NCBI GenBank assembly: GCA_030762175.1
Contig: CM060840.1
Location: 40,306,501-40,370,500, forward strand
Direction: 5' to 3'
Length of the DNA stretch: 64,000 bases
Source of the DNA: Metallyticus violacea
Taxonomy: Eukaryota; Arthropoda; Insecta; Mantodea; Metallyticidae
Each line of letters starts with the position of its first letter. Within the stretch, counting starts at the first letter, position 1. Of this stretch, positions 1 to 11,608 are shown one piece after another. A model generated the notes under the pieces. It saw nothing but the letters and a program-made list of their open reading frames with translations. It was not told the origin of the DNA and made no database searches. The position numbers and the translations under genes are program-made.

Positions 1-585
1 ATTATAGCCGAACTCTTTCTTGTTCTCTTTCTCTTTAGAAAGAACTGATAACGAAGGAACTGTACGGAATGCAGAACTCATTGTTCTTGAAAGGGTAGCA
101 GGGACTATTACAGATCTCTCTTTACAACTAATAGATCTGTGTGCCTTACACTTAGTTTCTGCATTAAAGCTTTGATCTTTTTATTAAGTCTTAGCCAGCG
201 AGACTATTATTCGAATTCTGCATTGGCACCGTCTGACTATTGTTATAGAGATAAAATTACAAAGAAACTTAAAGCAAATTTCAGCATATTCGTAATAAAT
301 TAGCGGCTGTACAGTCCATGAAATATGGACAATCTACATAGACATTAGACAAAAATTAATTTAAACAGTTGTATTAAAAATAAAAACAATCATCTTCGCT
401 TCGGACCAAAAATGAGACAATTTCTTACTTTATATAACTTATTGAGATACTGAGAAAAATTGAGACATACAAGCATTTACAGTACTCCTAATATAAACAG
501 GGTGAGCTATACAAGTATTATGCACTTGTGAGGGTTTTAGTCAGTCATACTCGCCGAGTACAAGCAATATCACGTCAACTATAAA

Positions 586-858
586 CCGCCACGGGTGGCC
601 GAGGTCGTTAAGGCGCGGACTCGTGAGCGGGAGGTCTGGAGTTCGAATCCCACCAGGACTCCCTGACTGAGGTTTTTCCAGGTTTTCGTCAGTCCTCATA
701 ACTGGCAAATGCCGGGGAGGTACCCTAAACTTAGGCCTGGAACGTTTCCTTCCTTAAAAATATCCTTTCCCAATATATCATTTCATCTCATATATCCCCA
801 GTATTCATCGCCTATGGTGCCTCAGTATTAAAAACGGACGTTAAACACTATAAAAAAA
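586..858 (+). mobile_element. SINE-A copy 1, full length
   Basis: tRNA-derived SINE. The head carries a pol III A box (TGGCCGAGGTCGTTAAGG) and B box (GTTCGAATCC), followed by the family body with CCAGG, GGCAAATGCCGGGGAGG and TAGGCCTGGAACG, and a tail ending TTAAACACTATAAAAAAA. It is flanked by a 9-bp direct repeat, gtcaactat (574-582 and 859-867), which supports target-primed retroposition. The head resembles a tRNA with a long variable arm (Leu/Ser type), but it does not fold into a clean cloverleaf and should not be called a tRNA gene. No protein is encoded. Confidence 0.9.
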
Positions 859-902
859 GTCAACTATTAGTAATAGGTGTCTGGAAAGTTCGTTGGAGGG
901 TA

Positions 903-1185
903 CCGCCACGTGTGGGGACGAGGTCGTTAAGGCGCGGACTCGTGAGCGGGAGGTCTGGGGTTCGAATCCCACCAGGAGTCCTCTGTGACTGAGGTTTTTT
1001 ACAAGATTTCCTCCGTGCTCATAGCTGGCAAATGCCGGGGAGGTACCCTAAACTTAGGCCTGGAACGTTTCCTTCCTTAAAAAATAAATCCTTTCCCAAT
1101 TTATCATTTCATTTCATGTATCATCAATGTTCACCGCCTGTGGTGCCTCAGTAGTAAAAACGGGCGTTAAACAGTATTACTAAAC
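903..1185 (+). mobile_element. SINE-A copy 2, full length
   Basis: Same family and orientation as the copy 45 bp upstream. The A box is slightly damaged (TGTGGGGACGAGG in place of GGGTGGCCGAGG), while the B box GTTCGAATCC is intact. Its own 9-bp flanking repeat, tcgttggag (890-898 and 1186-1194), shows it inserted independently rather than by tandem duplication of its neighbour. Confidence 0.88.
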
Positions 1186-1535
1186 TCGTTGGAGCGTTTT
1201 ATGCCACAGTGAACCAATTACAAATGTTGAGTTTTTTTTTTTTTTCTGTTTCCTAGTGGTAATGGTTTAGAAAGAGCTCTGTCTTTCACATGCGTAAGTG
1301 AACTAAAGTTGCAATCTTAGGACAAGGAAATCTTTTATGCTGGTATTTCTGGTATCAATTATTTCGAGTGCCAAAGACATAATGACTGAACAGTCTATCG
1401 AGCACATTAATACAAGATTTTTAAAAGATGTTTCCTCAACATATTGAAAATTGATATTGCAAATATACACAGAACCTCCCAAAAAGTTAAAGGAAGTGAT
1501 TTAAAAGAGGCAAGGTATGCTTCTCATATACTATC

Positions 1536-1795
1536 TCCACAGATGGCAGAGGTCATTAAAGCACGGACTGATGAGTGGGAGGTGTGGGGTTTGATTTCTG
1601 CCAGGACTATCCTCCCTGATTGAGTTTTTTTCTAACATTTCCTCATAAATGACAAATACCGGAGAGATACCCTTGGAACGTTTCGTTCCTTAAAAAAAAT
1701 GCCTTTCCAATTTATCATTTCATCTCATGTATCATATGTGACCACGACCTGCGATGCCCCAGAAATGAAAAGAGGAATTAAACACCATTAAAATG
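1536..1795 (+). mobile_element. SINE-A copy 3, old and diverged
   Basis: The whole SINE-A body is followable from the head (GCAGAGGTCATTAAAGCACGG) to the tail (GGAATTAAACACC), but with many substitutions. The B box has decayed to GTTTGATTTC, and the GGCAAATGCC block to GACAAATACC with part of the following segment missing. Clearly older than the two copies upstream. No target duplication could be recognised. Confidence 0.75.
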
Positions 1796-2257
1796 TGCCT
1801 CCTAATAACTTTCTCCAAAGAAAGAATATCTCAAGCCACATTAATTACATTAAACTGTTTTTTTTTTGCTAAATAAAGTCATTACTGTAAAAAAAGACAG
1901 TTCCAATAAAAAGTTTTTAGCTTATAATTTAAACTTAAACTTGATATAAAAACTTTATAAATATAATTGGTAAAAGAAAATTTACAATCTCAAATTGTAA
2001 CATAAGCGCTACATGAAAAATAATTGAAAATAGAATTCGAACAGGAATTCAAAGCCCGCCATAAAGCTACTTGGAAAAACTGTGATATGTTTAAAGTGGA
2101 AATAAAACCCCCTTATTGCAAATTAAGAAAATTGCAAAAAGCTTTTTTTTTTTTTTTTTTTTTTTTGTTAAAGACTTTCAAAAATGAACTCATAATTTGT
2201 ATGTAATTGTAAAAAAGTAAACCTCTTTATTTAGTTCTGATAGCTACTGAGAACAAA

Positions 2258-2460
2258 TACACTGCAGCCATTAAAATTGGAACGCCCTTAAGAGTGGCGT
2301 TAAACCAATTGCACATTTTCTCAGATGAAACGGCATGACTCGTCGAAAAAATATCAGCAGGTTCTCGAAATAATCAAGGGAGAATTGTGGCATACTGAGA
2401 ATGCAGGATGTCATTCTAGGAATTTGGGCTTGTGTTGAACGAACAATATAACAATGTATT
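2258..2460 (+). pseudogene. Tc1-like transposon, 5' end remnant
   Basis: The left end TACACTGCAGCCATTAAAATT matches the terminal repeat of the deleted Tc1-like element at 60.6 kb. About 120 bases further in, decayed coding sequence begins. A forward reading gives fragments resembling the N-terminal DNA-binding part of Tc1-like transposases (a GELWH..ENAGCHSRNLG-like stretch, aligned to RECGMSFREIG in the 60.6-kb copy), interrupted by stops. The catalytic part and right end are not found. In life this would be a cut-and-paste transposase; here it is a dead fragment. Confidence 0.55.
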
Positions 2461-2832
2461 AGAATTTAGAGTAATTGTGGTCACCTGTATTTCTTTCTTG
2501 GAAATAGAATTTATTCATCAATTCCACCAAATTTAAGCATTTAATAACTCTCGAAATAACGATAACTATCACAAACACGACTCATTAAAAAAACAAAGAA
2601 ACAAACATTTAAAAAAAATATATGGTATCAAAATGATAAGCGTTATGTTATGATGGTCATGCCTGTAGTCTAAGTGGTGGTTACAAGGCAATCATAGATA
2701 GAATCATGGTTAAATTTATGGTGATAATATTGTTATAGTGTCGATTACATTTTTAATGTCAAAATTATATTTAATATTAATTTAAAATAATTTATTAACT
2801 TTCTTCTACATATCACTTAGAAAACAAAAAGA

Positions 2833-2851
2833 CAGTGTACATTGTACACTG
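2833..2851. repeat. Perfect short palindrome
   Basis: CAGTGTAC-ATT-GTACACTG: two perfect 8-bp arms around a 3-bp centre. Each outer arm resembles the outermost bases of the Tc1-like terminus at 2258, but the similarity does not extend further inward. Confidence 0.6.
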
Positions 2852-4979
2852 CGAAATGTTTCAACTATTTATTACAATAAAATACATAAAAAGTATTATA
2901 TAATCCTAAAATTTACTCGGTTTACTTTTAATTAAAATGAAATGCCAAAACATCCTATATAATCGTAAATATTCTTGTTGGTGCATGCCATTAACCAACA
3001 TTTTCACAAAAATGAGCTACTTTCATGCTAAGATTTTCATTATAATATTTCAATATCATTTCATGTGTTTTTCTTTGCGATATGAAATATTTGGAACGAT
3101 TTTCTGCTTAAGTGCTTTCGTTTATACTTCCACAGGCCTAGTAAGAGGAAAATGGGCTGCAAACCTTCTTGAGATGATTATCTTGCCGTTGATATACCGC
3201 GCTGTGAGGTATTATAACCAGTTTGATCCAGCACACGCGCCTTTTATGCTCCTTAAAACCTTTCAAGCTGGTCTCCTCTTTGGGAGCAGTTGCCCGCTAC
3301 GTCAGCTGCTCGAGCAGAGATGGATTTCTGAATCATAGTAATCCGCTTATCTCGCTCCACGCCATGTGTCTCGTAACTAACAGAAAACATTTTACTCCTT
3401 GTAAAGACATGGTTTTACGATATCTTCTCCACAATCAGAGCGTATATACTTACGTACTTGTTCCAAAGTGTAGCGTACTTTTCGTAAGGTTTCCTGCTTT
3501 TAGGGCATAAGACTCAAATATTAAATGAAAGGTTTACCTTCCACCCCAGTTAGAATGGCTCACGTGGAAGGAGGATAGAAGATATACAGCTACTAACAGT
3601 GTAATGGTCTTTCTTGGCTGTGTTGCTGACAGGTTGGCAGTTAGAGCGGTAAATCCAAAGCGGGTGCAGTGTTCGCGCAAGTGGTTCAAGTTCTCGCAAT
3701 TATATTTACAAATACAAATTAAAAGAGCACGTATTTTATGTTAAAAATGTCCCACACTTTTCTGACATTCACGCGAATTAATTCATCTTCCGAAAATAAA
3801 TGCAGTATGATTTTCTTTCAGTTTTTTTTTAATGAGTAGGGATTTGTTCCATAAACTTTGTTTTTCATCTTAAATATTGTCAGATCAGGGACGTGCGAGC
3901 TAAAATCCCCTACTAGTTTACCCTTTCTTAAAACAATTTAATGGCTCCAGTAACTGTATGCACGGGGGCAGAGTTTTGCTGCAAAGACCCACATCAAAAC
4001 GTGATATCAGTCAGTTGTTAAAAAATGGTGCGAATATATCATTCGTGTATCTTTCTGCATTTGCATTTCATGCGAATCATGAAATTTTCCCGAAATACAA
4101 GGGTTTTTGTGCAAAAAAAAAAAAAGAATTTTTCTTTACTGTAATACTATTATTTTTCGGGGAAATATGACCAAGTAAATGAAACCATGTTTCATCCGTA
4201 AAAAAAGTTACGTGTGAATCAATTATTCTAGTATTAACGTCCCGTAGCGTTCAACTACAGAAATTTATCAAAATATCACGATCACCTGCCTGCAATTCCT
4301 TGGCAGTGACCTTGTATGCCCCAGCATTAAATTGATGGATATGAATGACAGTTTTCTAAATAGATGCCAGAAATATGTCGAAGTAGAAGGGCAACCTTTC
4401 CAACGTCTCCTGTCTTGATAAATACATACTTATTTTATTTGTAATTGCGAAAAATTGAATCAGTGGCGCGGATATTGCATTTCGCAGGAAGTTAAATCCC
4501 TCCCTACCCATCAGCTGCCGTGAAACAGGTGATAAAACCATGAAAGACTCCGTAAGTGCATTTTAACATAGAAAAACGGTTTAAAATATAAAATATTAAT
4601 ACGTTTACAAATGGTAGAAACTATTAAATTATGAAAACGTCTTTGATAAGATTGAAAATCACACATGGCTCTGAAAATTCAAAAAATGGAATGACTGTAT
4701 AGCTCGATACGAGTCATGGACAAAGATCTTAACCTTTAGAATTATCTGAGGGTACGGTTGGCGGCTTGTTGTGGAGTTATCTGTTTTTTGCCCTATGTGA
4801 TTCTGGCCTTAAGTATACAAAAGATGCCTTGCTTGCAGATGATTGAAACCTCCTCCTTTATTGCTTCATAATGTTGGCTAAAGAGTTCTTTTGTATCAGA
4901 AAGGGCGGTAATGTACACTTCCTAGAATGGATCTGTTTCCTTTTTTTTATTATTATTTTTATTTATTTTTTTTTTTTTG
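2852..4979. other. Unassigned AT-rich stretch
   Basis: No feature recognised. Around 3.15-3.45 kb the GC content rises and two overlapping frames of 133 and 95 codons (2937-3338, 3223-3510) occur, but neither resembles a known protein and both look like chance. A T-rich run leads into the SINE-B fragment at the right edge. Confidence 0.5.
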
Positions 4980-5145
4980 ATTGATTTATTTATGGACGCT
5001 CCTTAACATCTCAGGTCATCAGCGTCCCATTCAACTCAGGGCGTGAAACGGCCGACAAATTTTGCTCCTCTTTCAGGCTTGAGGTTCTTTTTTGTGCCGT
5101 AAATGTACGACCGGGACCCACGGCTTTACTTCCCGTTCTGTTTCC
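4980..5145 (-). mobile_element. SINE-B, 5'-truncated
   Basis: In minus orientation, the family's 3' domain (read on plus as GGACGCTCCTTAACATCTCAGG..CATCAGCGTCCCATTCAA) and central body (GGGCGTGAAACGGCCGACAAATTTTGCTC, then GCCGTAAATGTACGACC) are present. The tRNA-like head and adjacent segment are absent, as expected for incomplete reverse transcription or later loss. A short internal deletion removes the CAGAGGCCTCTT segment. Confidence 0.85.
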
Positions 5146-6048
5146 GAACTAAGTACAATATTCTTTAGTTACGTATTGGCTTCATAGGTTTATGTGCGGC
5201 GCTATGTGAACTTCTGAAATTGTTCCCATGGATCGATCTTAAACAACTTTCTGTTGCACATTGACGAAGACTTAAAAGTGAACAGTTCTTTTGTGCAAGG
5301 ATGCAGTAAATACAGCAGTTTTTATATAAGTAGGGTAGCCGCGACAGAAAAAACTGCTATGTACGTAAGCAGTAGCCTTCAAGACAAAAACATACCCCGT
5401 GAATGTATAAGCATTCAAAACGTCTCCCTACCGTCAATGGACATTTTTGTCAAAGCGTTAAGATAGCCACCTAAGGAACAAATTCTCAAACACAGGTCAT
5501 ACAAAAATAAAGGATAGATCATAAATCAGATCACTCATGTAGAATGAAGAATTTTAACAACTGTTTTTAAGTAGAAATGATTTGTTAGGATTTAATAATA
5601 AACTTCTTCGCAAAATGTTCTTAGCCACGTAAAAACTGCACATTATGAAGTTATTGCTAGTCAAATGTTTACTGCTTTCACCTTATTGAATGCATCATAC
5701 GACTAAAAGTACTTCGATGACTACTATCTGCATATATATTAAAGTATGCTGGCTAATATTACTGATCAGTCATTAAAAAGACCCTAATTTGTAAGTTTTG
5801 ACAAATCAAAAATTACTTTATATGCTAGTATAATAAAAACTTATTTAAGTTAAGTTTGTGTAAACCATAATTCATGTTCATTAACTTTTCTGTAGATTCC
5901 CTCTCATTTTACAATTACTGAAACACAATATACAATAAATTTAAATACTTTTCTTATAGAGGAAACTACCTTACTCTTTAATCTAAATGAAAATTTTGAA
6001 TTTATTTCTGAACTTCAAAATTATATGAAACGGCTATACATTATTCTC
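5146..6048. other. Unassigned AT-rich stretch
   Basis: Nothing recognised. One frame of 70 codons at 5254-5466 has no family resemblance. Confidence 0.5.
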
Positions 6049-6252
6049 TATATCATAAATTTGATATATATCAGTGATTCAAGCAAATGTTAATAACTTT
6101 AATGTAAATTTAAAATTACAAAGAATATTTCCAAGTTTAATAGAAAATTATATCATAAATTTGTTATATATATCAGTGGTTCAAGCAAATGTTAATAACT
6201 TTAATGTAAATTTAAAATTACAAGAGAATATTTCCAAGTTTAATAGAAAATT
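6049..6252. repeat. Tandem duplication, about 100-bp unit
   Basis: Two head-to-tail copies (6049-6148 and 6149-6252) share nearly every base, including TTAATAACTTTAATGTAAAT and TTTCCAAGTTTAATAGAAAA. The second copy differs by a 2-bp TA expansion, a 1-bp insertion and a few substitutions. The high identity implies a recent local duplication. A 60-codon open frame here merely reads through the two units. Confidence 0.92.
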
Positions 6253-8382
6253 TTAAAACAGATATGAAATATTAATATTACTAAAATATATATAATTTAC
6301 ATCTTATTTTCCCTACTGTTCTTAACATTAAGCATTATACTCTTTGACAGTACTGAAATGGGATTTTTATATACACTGAAAATAGGGGTTGTGAGATAAA
6401 GGAGAGGTAACTAAAATGGAAGTTTATTTTTACACATTGCAGCTATTAAACGCTTTTATTTATATCGGCTTGGGAGTTCCATATATAAATTCAGATTTTT
6501 TCCCCTCTTGATTTAGCTTTTTGTTTCGCATCATATTACTCTGGAGATACTTGCAAATAATGATGCCAAAAGTTCGTACTCTACTGTTCAGAGTGTTATA
6601 CACCACATGAAACATTTTTATCAAGCTATCAAGCTGGCGGTACTGTCTTGCCGCAACATAGTTTTGGAGTTAAATTCTGTGCAGAAGTTTGACATTTGAA
6701 AGGTTGGTGAAGAAATTGTAACAGACAGAGTTTGTCTTTTGTATGAACTTGCATATTATGTGTTGTACTAATAGGGACGTAAAATAAATTAACATTCCAT
6801 AATTTTTATTAAAATTATGTACGAGTACAAAAATCAGTATACAATTAATGATATTATTGAGCAGACATATAAAGTAATTACAGTGTTAAAAAGTATAAGA
6901 GATAAGGTAACATTTGATATCATTACAATGTTCACTTTTAAATTTTAAGGACTGAAATAAGAAACAGTCTTTCATTTTAATTTTAAAATGTGATTTTAAA
7001 AATATTAAAAATAAAATGTAACTATTAAAATGTAATAATAATAGAATTAACAGAAATGATAATAATAGTATAAAATTGACCTGGGATACGACAAGAGAAT
7101 TTAAAAGTTATATGAAATTTCTATTTGACAGTCATTAAATTAAATTCTGGAATACAAAATACCCCAAAATGTGCTCTACATAGCAATTCTGACACAAGGC
7201 TTTAGTCGTAAATAATTACCAAACACAAAAAAAATTGTGAATAAGACCAAGATTTATCATATTTCCGCTGTTGATTACTCACATAACAACCTAAGATAGT
7301 ATAATAACAAAATTTTTATGAAATTACTTTTATTTTTTTAATTATTAAGGGAAAATAAAATACTTCAAGGTGTATTTAAAATAGAAAATTACCGTTAAAG
7401 ATTTTTTAAATAAGTACCACTGAAAGTATATTTCATAAGAACCAGCACTCAAAAAAGTTTTTCGGCAATGTAATAACAATACAACGCGTCCCATACTTTA
7501 GCTATCCGAGTTATCAAAGAACCGCATGGAAAAGTCAGTTATAAAAGGGAGATTTCATTTAATAATATATGCAAAGCCTGGAAATAAAAATCTGCCATAG
7601 AAGTCTGTTTATTGCCGAATTTTTTTCTAGAGCATTCAGATTTGAATATCAAAATAAGTTGACAGTTCAATCGATCATATAAGAGTACCGAAAAGTTGCT
7701 AAAAGGCTAAATAAAAAAGATAAAGAGAAATGTCCTACAGTAAGCGCCTGCAAATTCCAATTAAGAGAAGTAGTAACTTTTAAAATATTTGGAGGGATAT
7801 TTACAGAATTTTTATATACCACTTTCAGTAGCTTTGTTTTCTGGTCCCAATATAAATGGGCATCCATTCATAGCAACAAACTGTAATAATTCATGTTTTA
7901 AACAGCAGACACCAACTTCGCAAATATTTTAGCTGAGAGCTTTGCTGTTTTAGATTAAAGTATTTGGCAGATATATAGAGGCATCTAAACGCCATAAATA
8001 CCGGCATACAAAGTGAGGAGAAAGTAATGTCGGTTGCATTAGTTAGCCAGACCTAATACGAGCACAGCCATTATTTGACAAATCGTAAAGAATCATTGAT
8101 CAAAACTACACGTATAGACGTCGACAGCAAAAACAGCCGATAAGCTTTCTAGTGCCTTCTATATACTCTAAAAATAGCCCGTGATATTGTTTTATTCATA
8201 AAGGAAACATCCTAAACATCCAAAAATCCAGGAAAGAGTAATGTACTTTTCAGAGCAGTATAAGCAACAATTTAGTTGATAGACTCTTTTTAGCTTAATA
8301 TAATTAAATTTTCATGCGATAAAAATGCAATTAAAATAAAAATATTTAAATATTTTCAAATATATAAATTACACGAATATAC

Positions 8383-8392
<10 letters not shown>
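6253..8392. other. Unassigned, very AT-rich stretch
   Basis: No repeat family, exon-like frame or RNA gene recognised. Many short A/T homopolymers. The longest frame is 66 codons on the minus strand (7667-7867). Confidence 0.5.

Positions 8393-8448
<56 letters not shown>
8393..8448. repeat. (ATT)n microsatellite
   Basis: About 18 uninterrupted ATT units. Confidence 0.97.
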
Positions 8449-8449
<1 letters not shown>

Positions 8450-8660
8450 ACACTCACGCTACCACTATGTATCGCAGCAGGTGGCAAATTTATTATAATA
8501 CTCACGCTGAGTTGCAACGTTGTTAGTGGCGACTTAACTGTTATCTATCAAGTAATAATTTAAAACAGGAGATTACGAGTATTTCGTAACATGTAATAGA
8601 AATGACCATATAGTTTTGTTTGCCTTTTATTACAAATCATTAATAGTGTATATTTATTTT

Positions 8661-8920
8661 TTTAATAGTGTTTAACGCCCGTTTTAACTACTGAGACTTT
8701 ATAGGCGGTGGATGATACACGAAATGAAATTGATAAATTGGGAAAGATTTTTTTTAAAAGGAAGGAGGCGTTCCAGGCTTAAGTTTAGGGTACCTTCCCG
8801 GCATATGCAATTTAAGGATTGAAGAAAATATTAGTGAGGGAGGACAGTCCTGGTTGGAATCCAAACTCAGACCTCCCGCTCACGAGTCTAATCTTAATAA
8901 CCTCGGTCACCCGTGGGTGT
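8661..8920 (-). mobile_element. SINE-A copy 4, moderately diverged
   Basis: Reverse orientation: the tail (GTTTAACGCCCGTTTTAACTACTGAG) comes first on plus and the head (CACGAGTCTAATCTTAATAACCTCGGTCACCCGTGG) last. The B box has decayed (plus strand GGAATCCAAACTC). The central body has several substitutions but no large deletion. A target duplication is not clear. Confidence 0.85.
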
Positions 8921-9680
8921 ATTAAGTATATGTAAATATTTAAATTGGAATATGCTAAATGAGAACCTGCACCTGAATTCATAAAAAATTACATATAAAT
9001 TTCATAAAACATCAAATAAATAGTTGTTAACTTCCAATTAAGCTTTTAAGCCTTTCTACAAATGTGAAACCCATTAAACTAAATAGCTACAAGAAATAGG
9101 ACACACACATGCCAAATTGGGCTTCAAAATGTACATACACATCTAAATATTCAAGAGAAAGCTTGCTCTACTACTTTACATTACATATCTCTTAAAATAA
9201 ATCTGACACAACTTATGCCAAACCTGGATCACTGTAACGTAACCAAGAAGTTCTGATTATTTTTAGTGAAAAGCCGAAATAAACTCCAGCCCGGAATTTC
9301 TTAGCTACACTCACGACAAAAGTTCAGGAGAGAGTCATGTACACTCATGGAACAGACTTAATAGTTCACGGACCGTTCAAGGCAAGTTATGCGTTAACCA
9401 ATCGGCTTAGACTTGAAATATAACGCGACCGCAACAGTACCAAGGAAAGAGAAGGAAATGGAAATATCGATTAACGCAAGCACCAAAGACTCAGTGTGTA
9501 ATTTGATAAAGTATGTCTTTCTTTCTTAATATTTTTGGTAGTATTGGGCATGTATATTCATCTCGCACCGCACAGGCCTACTGATCTTTCTTGCTCCACG
9601 CCTCCGGACTATTGCAGCAGTAATCTACAATTTTCTCACAATATCTAGATAAAGAGAATGGAACTCTAATATGCTAGCGA

Positions 9681-9681
<1 letters not shown>
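8921..9681. other. Unassigned AT-rich stretch
   Basis: No feature recognised on either strand up to the GT repeat. Confidence 0.45.

Positions 9682-9744
<63 letters not shown>
9682..9744. repeat. (GT)n microsatellite
   Basis: About 31 uninterrupted GT units, the longest dinucleotide array in the window. Confidence 0.97.
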
Positions 9745-9746
<2 letters not shown>

Positions 9747-11576
9747 TGCCAATACATAGTTATATAAAATACAGTGTAAAGTCAGATTAAATTTGGAAGA
9801 TAAGTTTAAATTAATGATTTGTGATGGTCCTTGTTAGTTTAGATTATACATATTTGCACTTTTCATCCTCTGCTTTTTTATGTTCATTTTTTCTTTCCTA
9901 CTTTTACCTGCTTTTGGTTATAAAATGTTAATTTGTATGTTTTTCTTATTTTTCTAGACCACCAAGCTGGATATAAATTATTTTTCCCATCTTTTCCTTC
10001 ATTGAGCATTTTGAAAATGAGAAAGTAAATAAAATTAACAAATATGAATTTATAAGTGTCTACATATTATAATGTCTGCAAGTTTTTATCACTCTCAATT
10101 ACTTTATTATTTTTCAGTTCAACTGTTTGAAAGTCTCTTTTTCTTACTTATTTTTTCCTCTCAAATACTATGCTTTTTGTCCAGATAAAAGTTCATATTA
10201 ATTCATAACTTTATAACATTTTATTTACATTTTAATTATGTCTTACCTTCCGTATTCTTCTTCTGCTATTCTATCGCAGAAGATGTTCACAAAAGTGAAG
10301 TAGCGAACTTATATTTCCTTTTGAGCTTTGTTAGGTTTTGCGGTTTCTTTTCATTTCCTCTGCAGGGGTAGGAAAACATTTTATTTACTTTCCATTATAA
10401 AAATGACTTTTTTATGGATGCCAAATAGAAGAACGTCTTCTCCTGCCACAAAGAATGAATGAACAAATACTGATAGGGTCTCAATAAGGTAAAATTGCTC
10501 CTTTCAACAATTCTTCAGCTTCGCAGTCATTACAATTACTGAATCAGCTACAAGTGTTAAATCAAACTTCAAGTAAATTCCATAAAGAGTATACATTGCT
10601 ATGGGGTGGTCAATAGAAGTAATTTATGTCATTCAGGAAATGCTTTTCAGGTGCACTATATATATATATATACTTGTGAATACAATTATTAATGAAATAG
10701 TGCTTTAAGGCGAAATTAAACATCCTATACCTGTACGTTATGTTTCTGTGTACCATTTTTCACAAAAAGTGCACGAGGCATTCTGTATATTATTCACATT
10801 TATTTTTACTGATTAGCAAAGCATTTTGTATTATTTCTCACAGTGTTTCTAAATATTTGAAAAGTGTCACACAATAAAAATTGTGCAAATAATTTATAAT
10901 CGGATCTAGAGGCATACTATACTTTTATAAATAGTGTATAAATAGTATACTTTTGAGAAAAATAGCGATAAAAATAAATTCTGTGCAAATATTTTCAAAA
11001 CGGATGTATATAATATAAACTAAACGTTCATATAGAATGATACACATTAGCAATACTATCTACTTCCTGCACGGAATCTCTTCTGTTGATATCCTATATT
11101 ATTTGAAAAATTCGTCTTTGCTTTTTAAAATCACAAATTGTTTACGCACACCTTGCGTGTTCACTTTTCGTTCGAGACCATCAAACACGTATTAAGGATC
11201 CTACTCCAGAAAATATAACATCTTTATTCACGTTTTGTGATTTTGCTTACATAAACTTTTTAAGAAAATCAGAACCAGCAAAACTCCGGTATACAATACT
11301 TTTATAAACATTTACCAATGTGAACAATTACCTAACTTAAATACATTTACTTTCAATAAAAATTACATAAAACTTTGTAATTGATAGAAAAAGTTCACAT
11401 CATTGCTGATTACATTTCACACTCCCTCATCCCAGCCACCTCCACTTTGAAATTTCAAATGGCACCCCTATCTTATGAAACTTAAATTTTTAAAGATGAT
11501 TTTAATCGTGTAGTTTACTTTCTTTTATATCTTGCCTGGCAACCTGGGTTGTTAATGTTGCTTGAATTTGGCCAGA
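9745..11576. other. Unassigned AT-rich stretch
   Basis: Nothing recognised except a short (TA)n run near 10657 and a small imperfect palindrome near 10915-10953 (ATACTATACTTTTATAAATA and its near-complement). No coding potential. Confidence 0.45.
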
Positions 11577-11577
11577 A

Positions 11578-11608
<31 letters not shown>
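11577..11608. repeat. (ATT)n microsatellite
   Basis: About 10 ATT units. Confidence 0.92.

Noticed and set aside
600..660. tRNA gene candidates in SINE-A and SINE-B heads
   Set aside because: A and B boxes are present, but the cloverleaf stems do not pair properly and each head continues into a repeated SINE body with poly-A or A-rich tail; these are retroposed tRNA derivatives.
2258..2851. Complete Tc1 element from 2258 to the palindrome at 2833
   Set aside because: The CAGTGTA at 2833 matches only the outermost bases of the left end; the similarity does not extend inward.
2937..3510. 133- and 95-codon frames at 3 kb
   Set aside because: No domain, AT-driven composition at the start, and two frames compete over the same bases.
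8393..8448. CRISPR-like or satellite array
   Set aside because: Simple microsatellite; no spacer-repeat arrays exist in the window.
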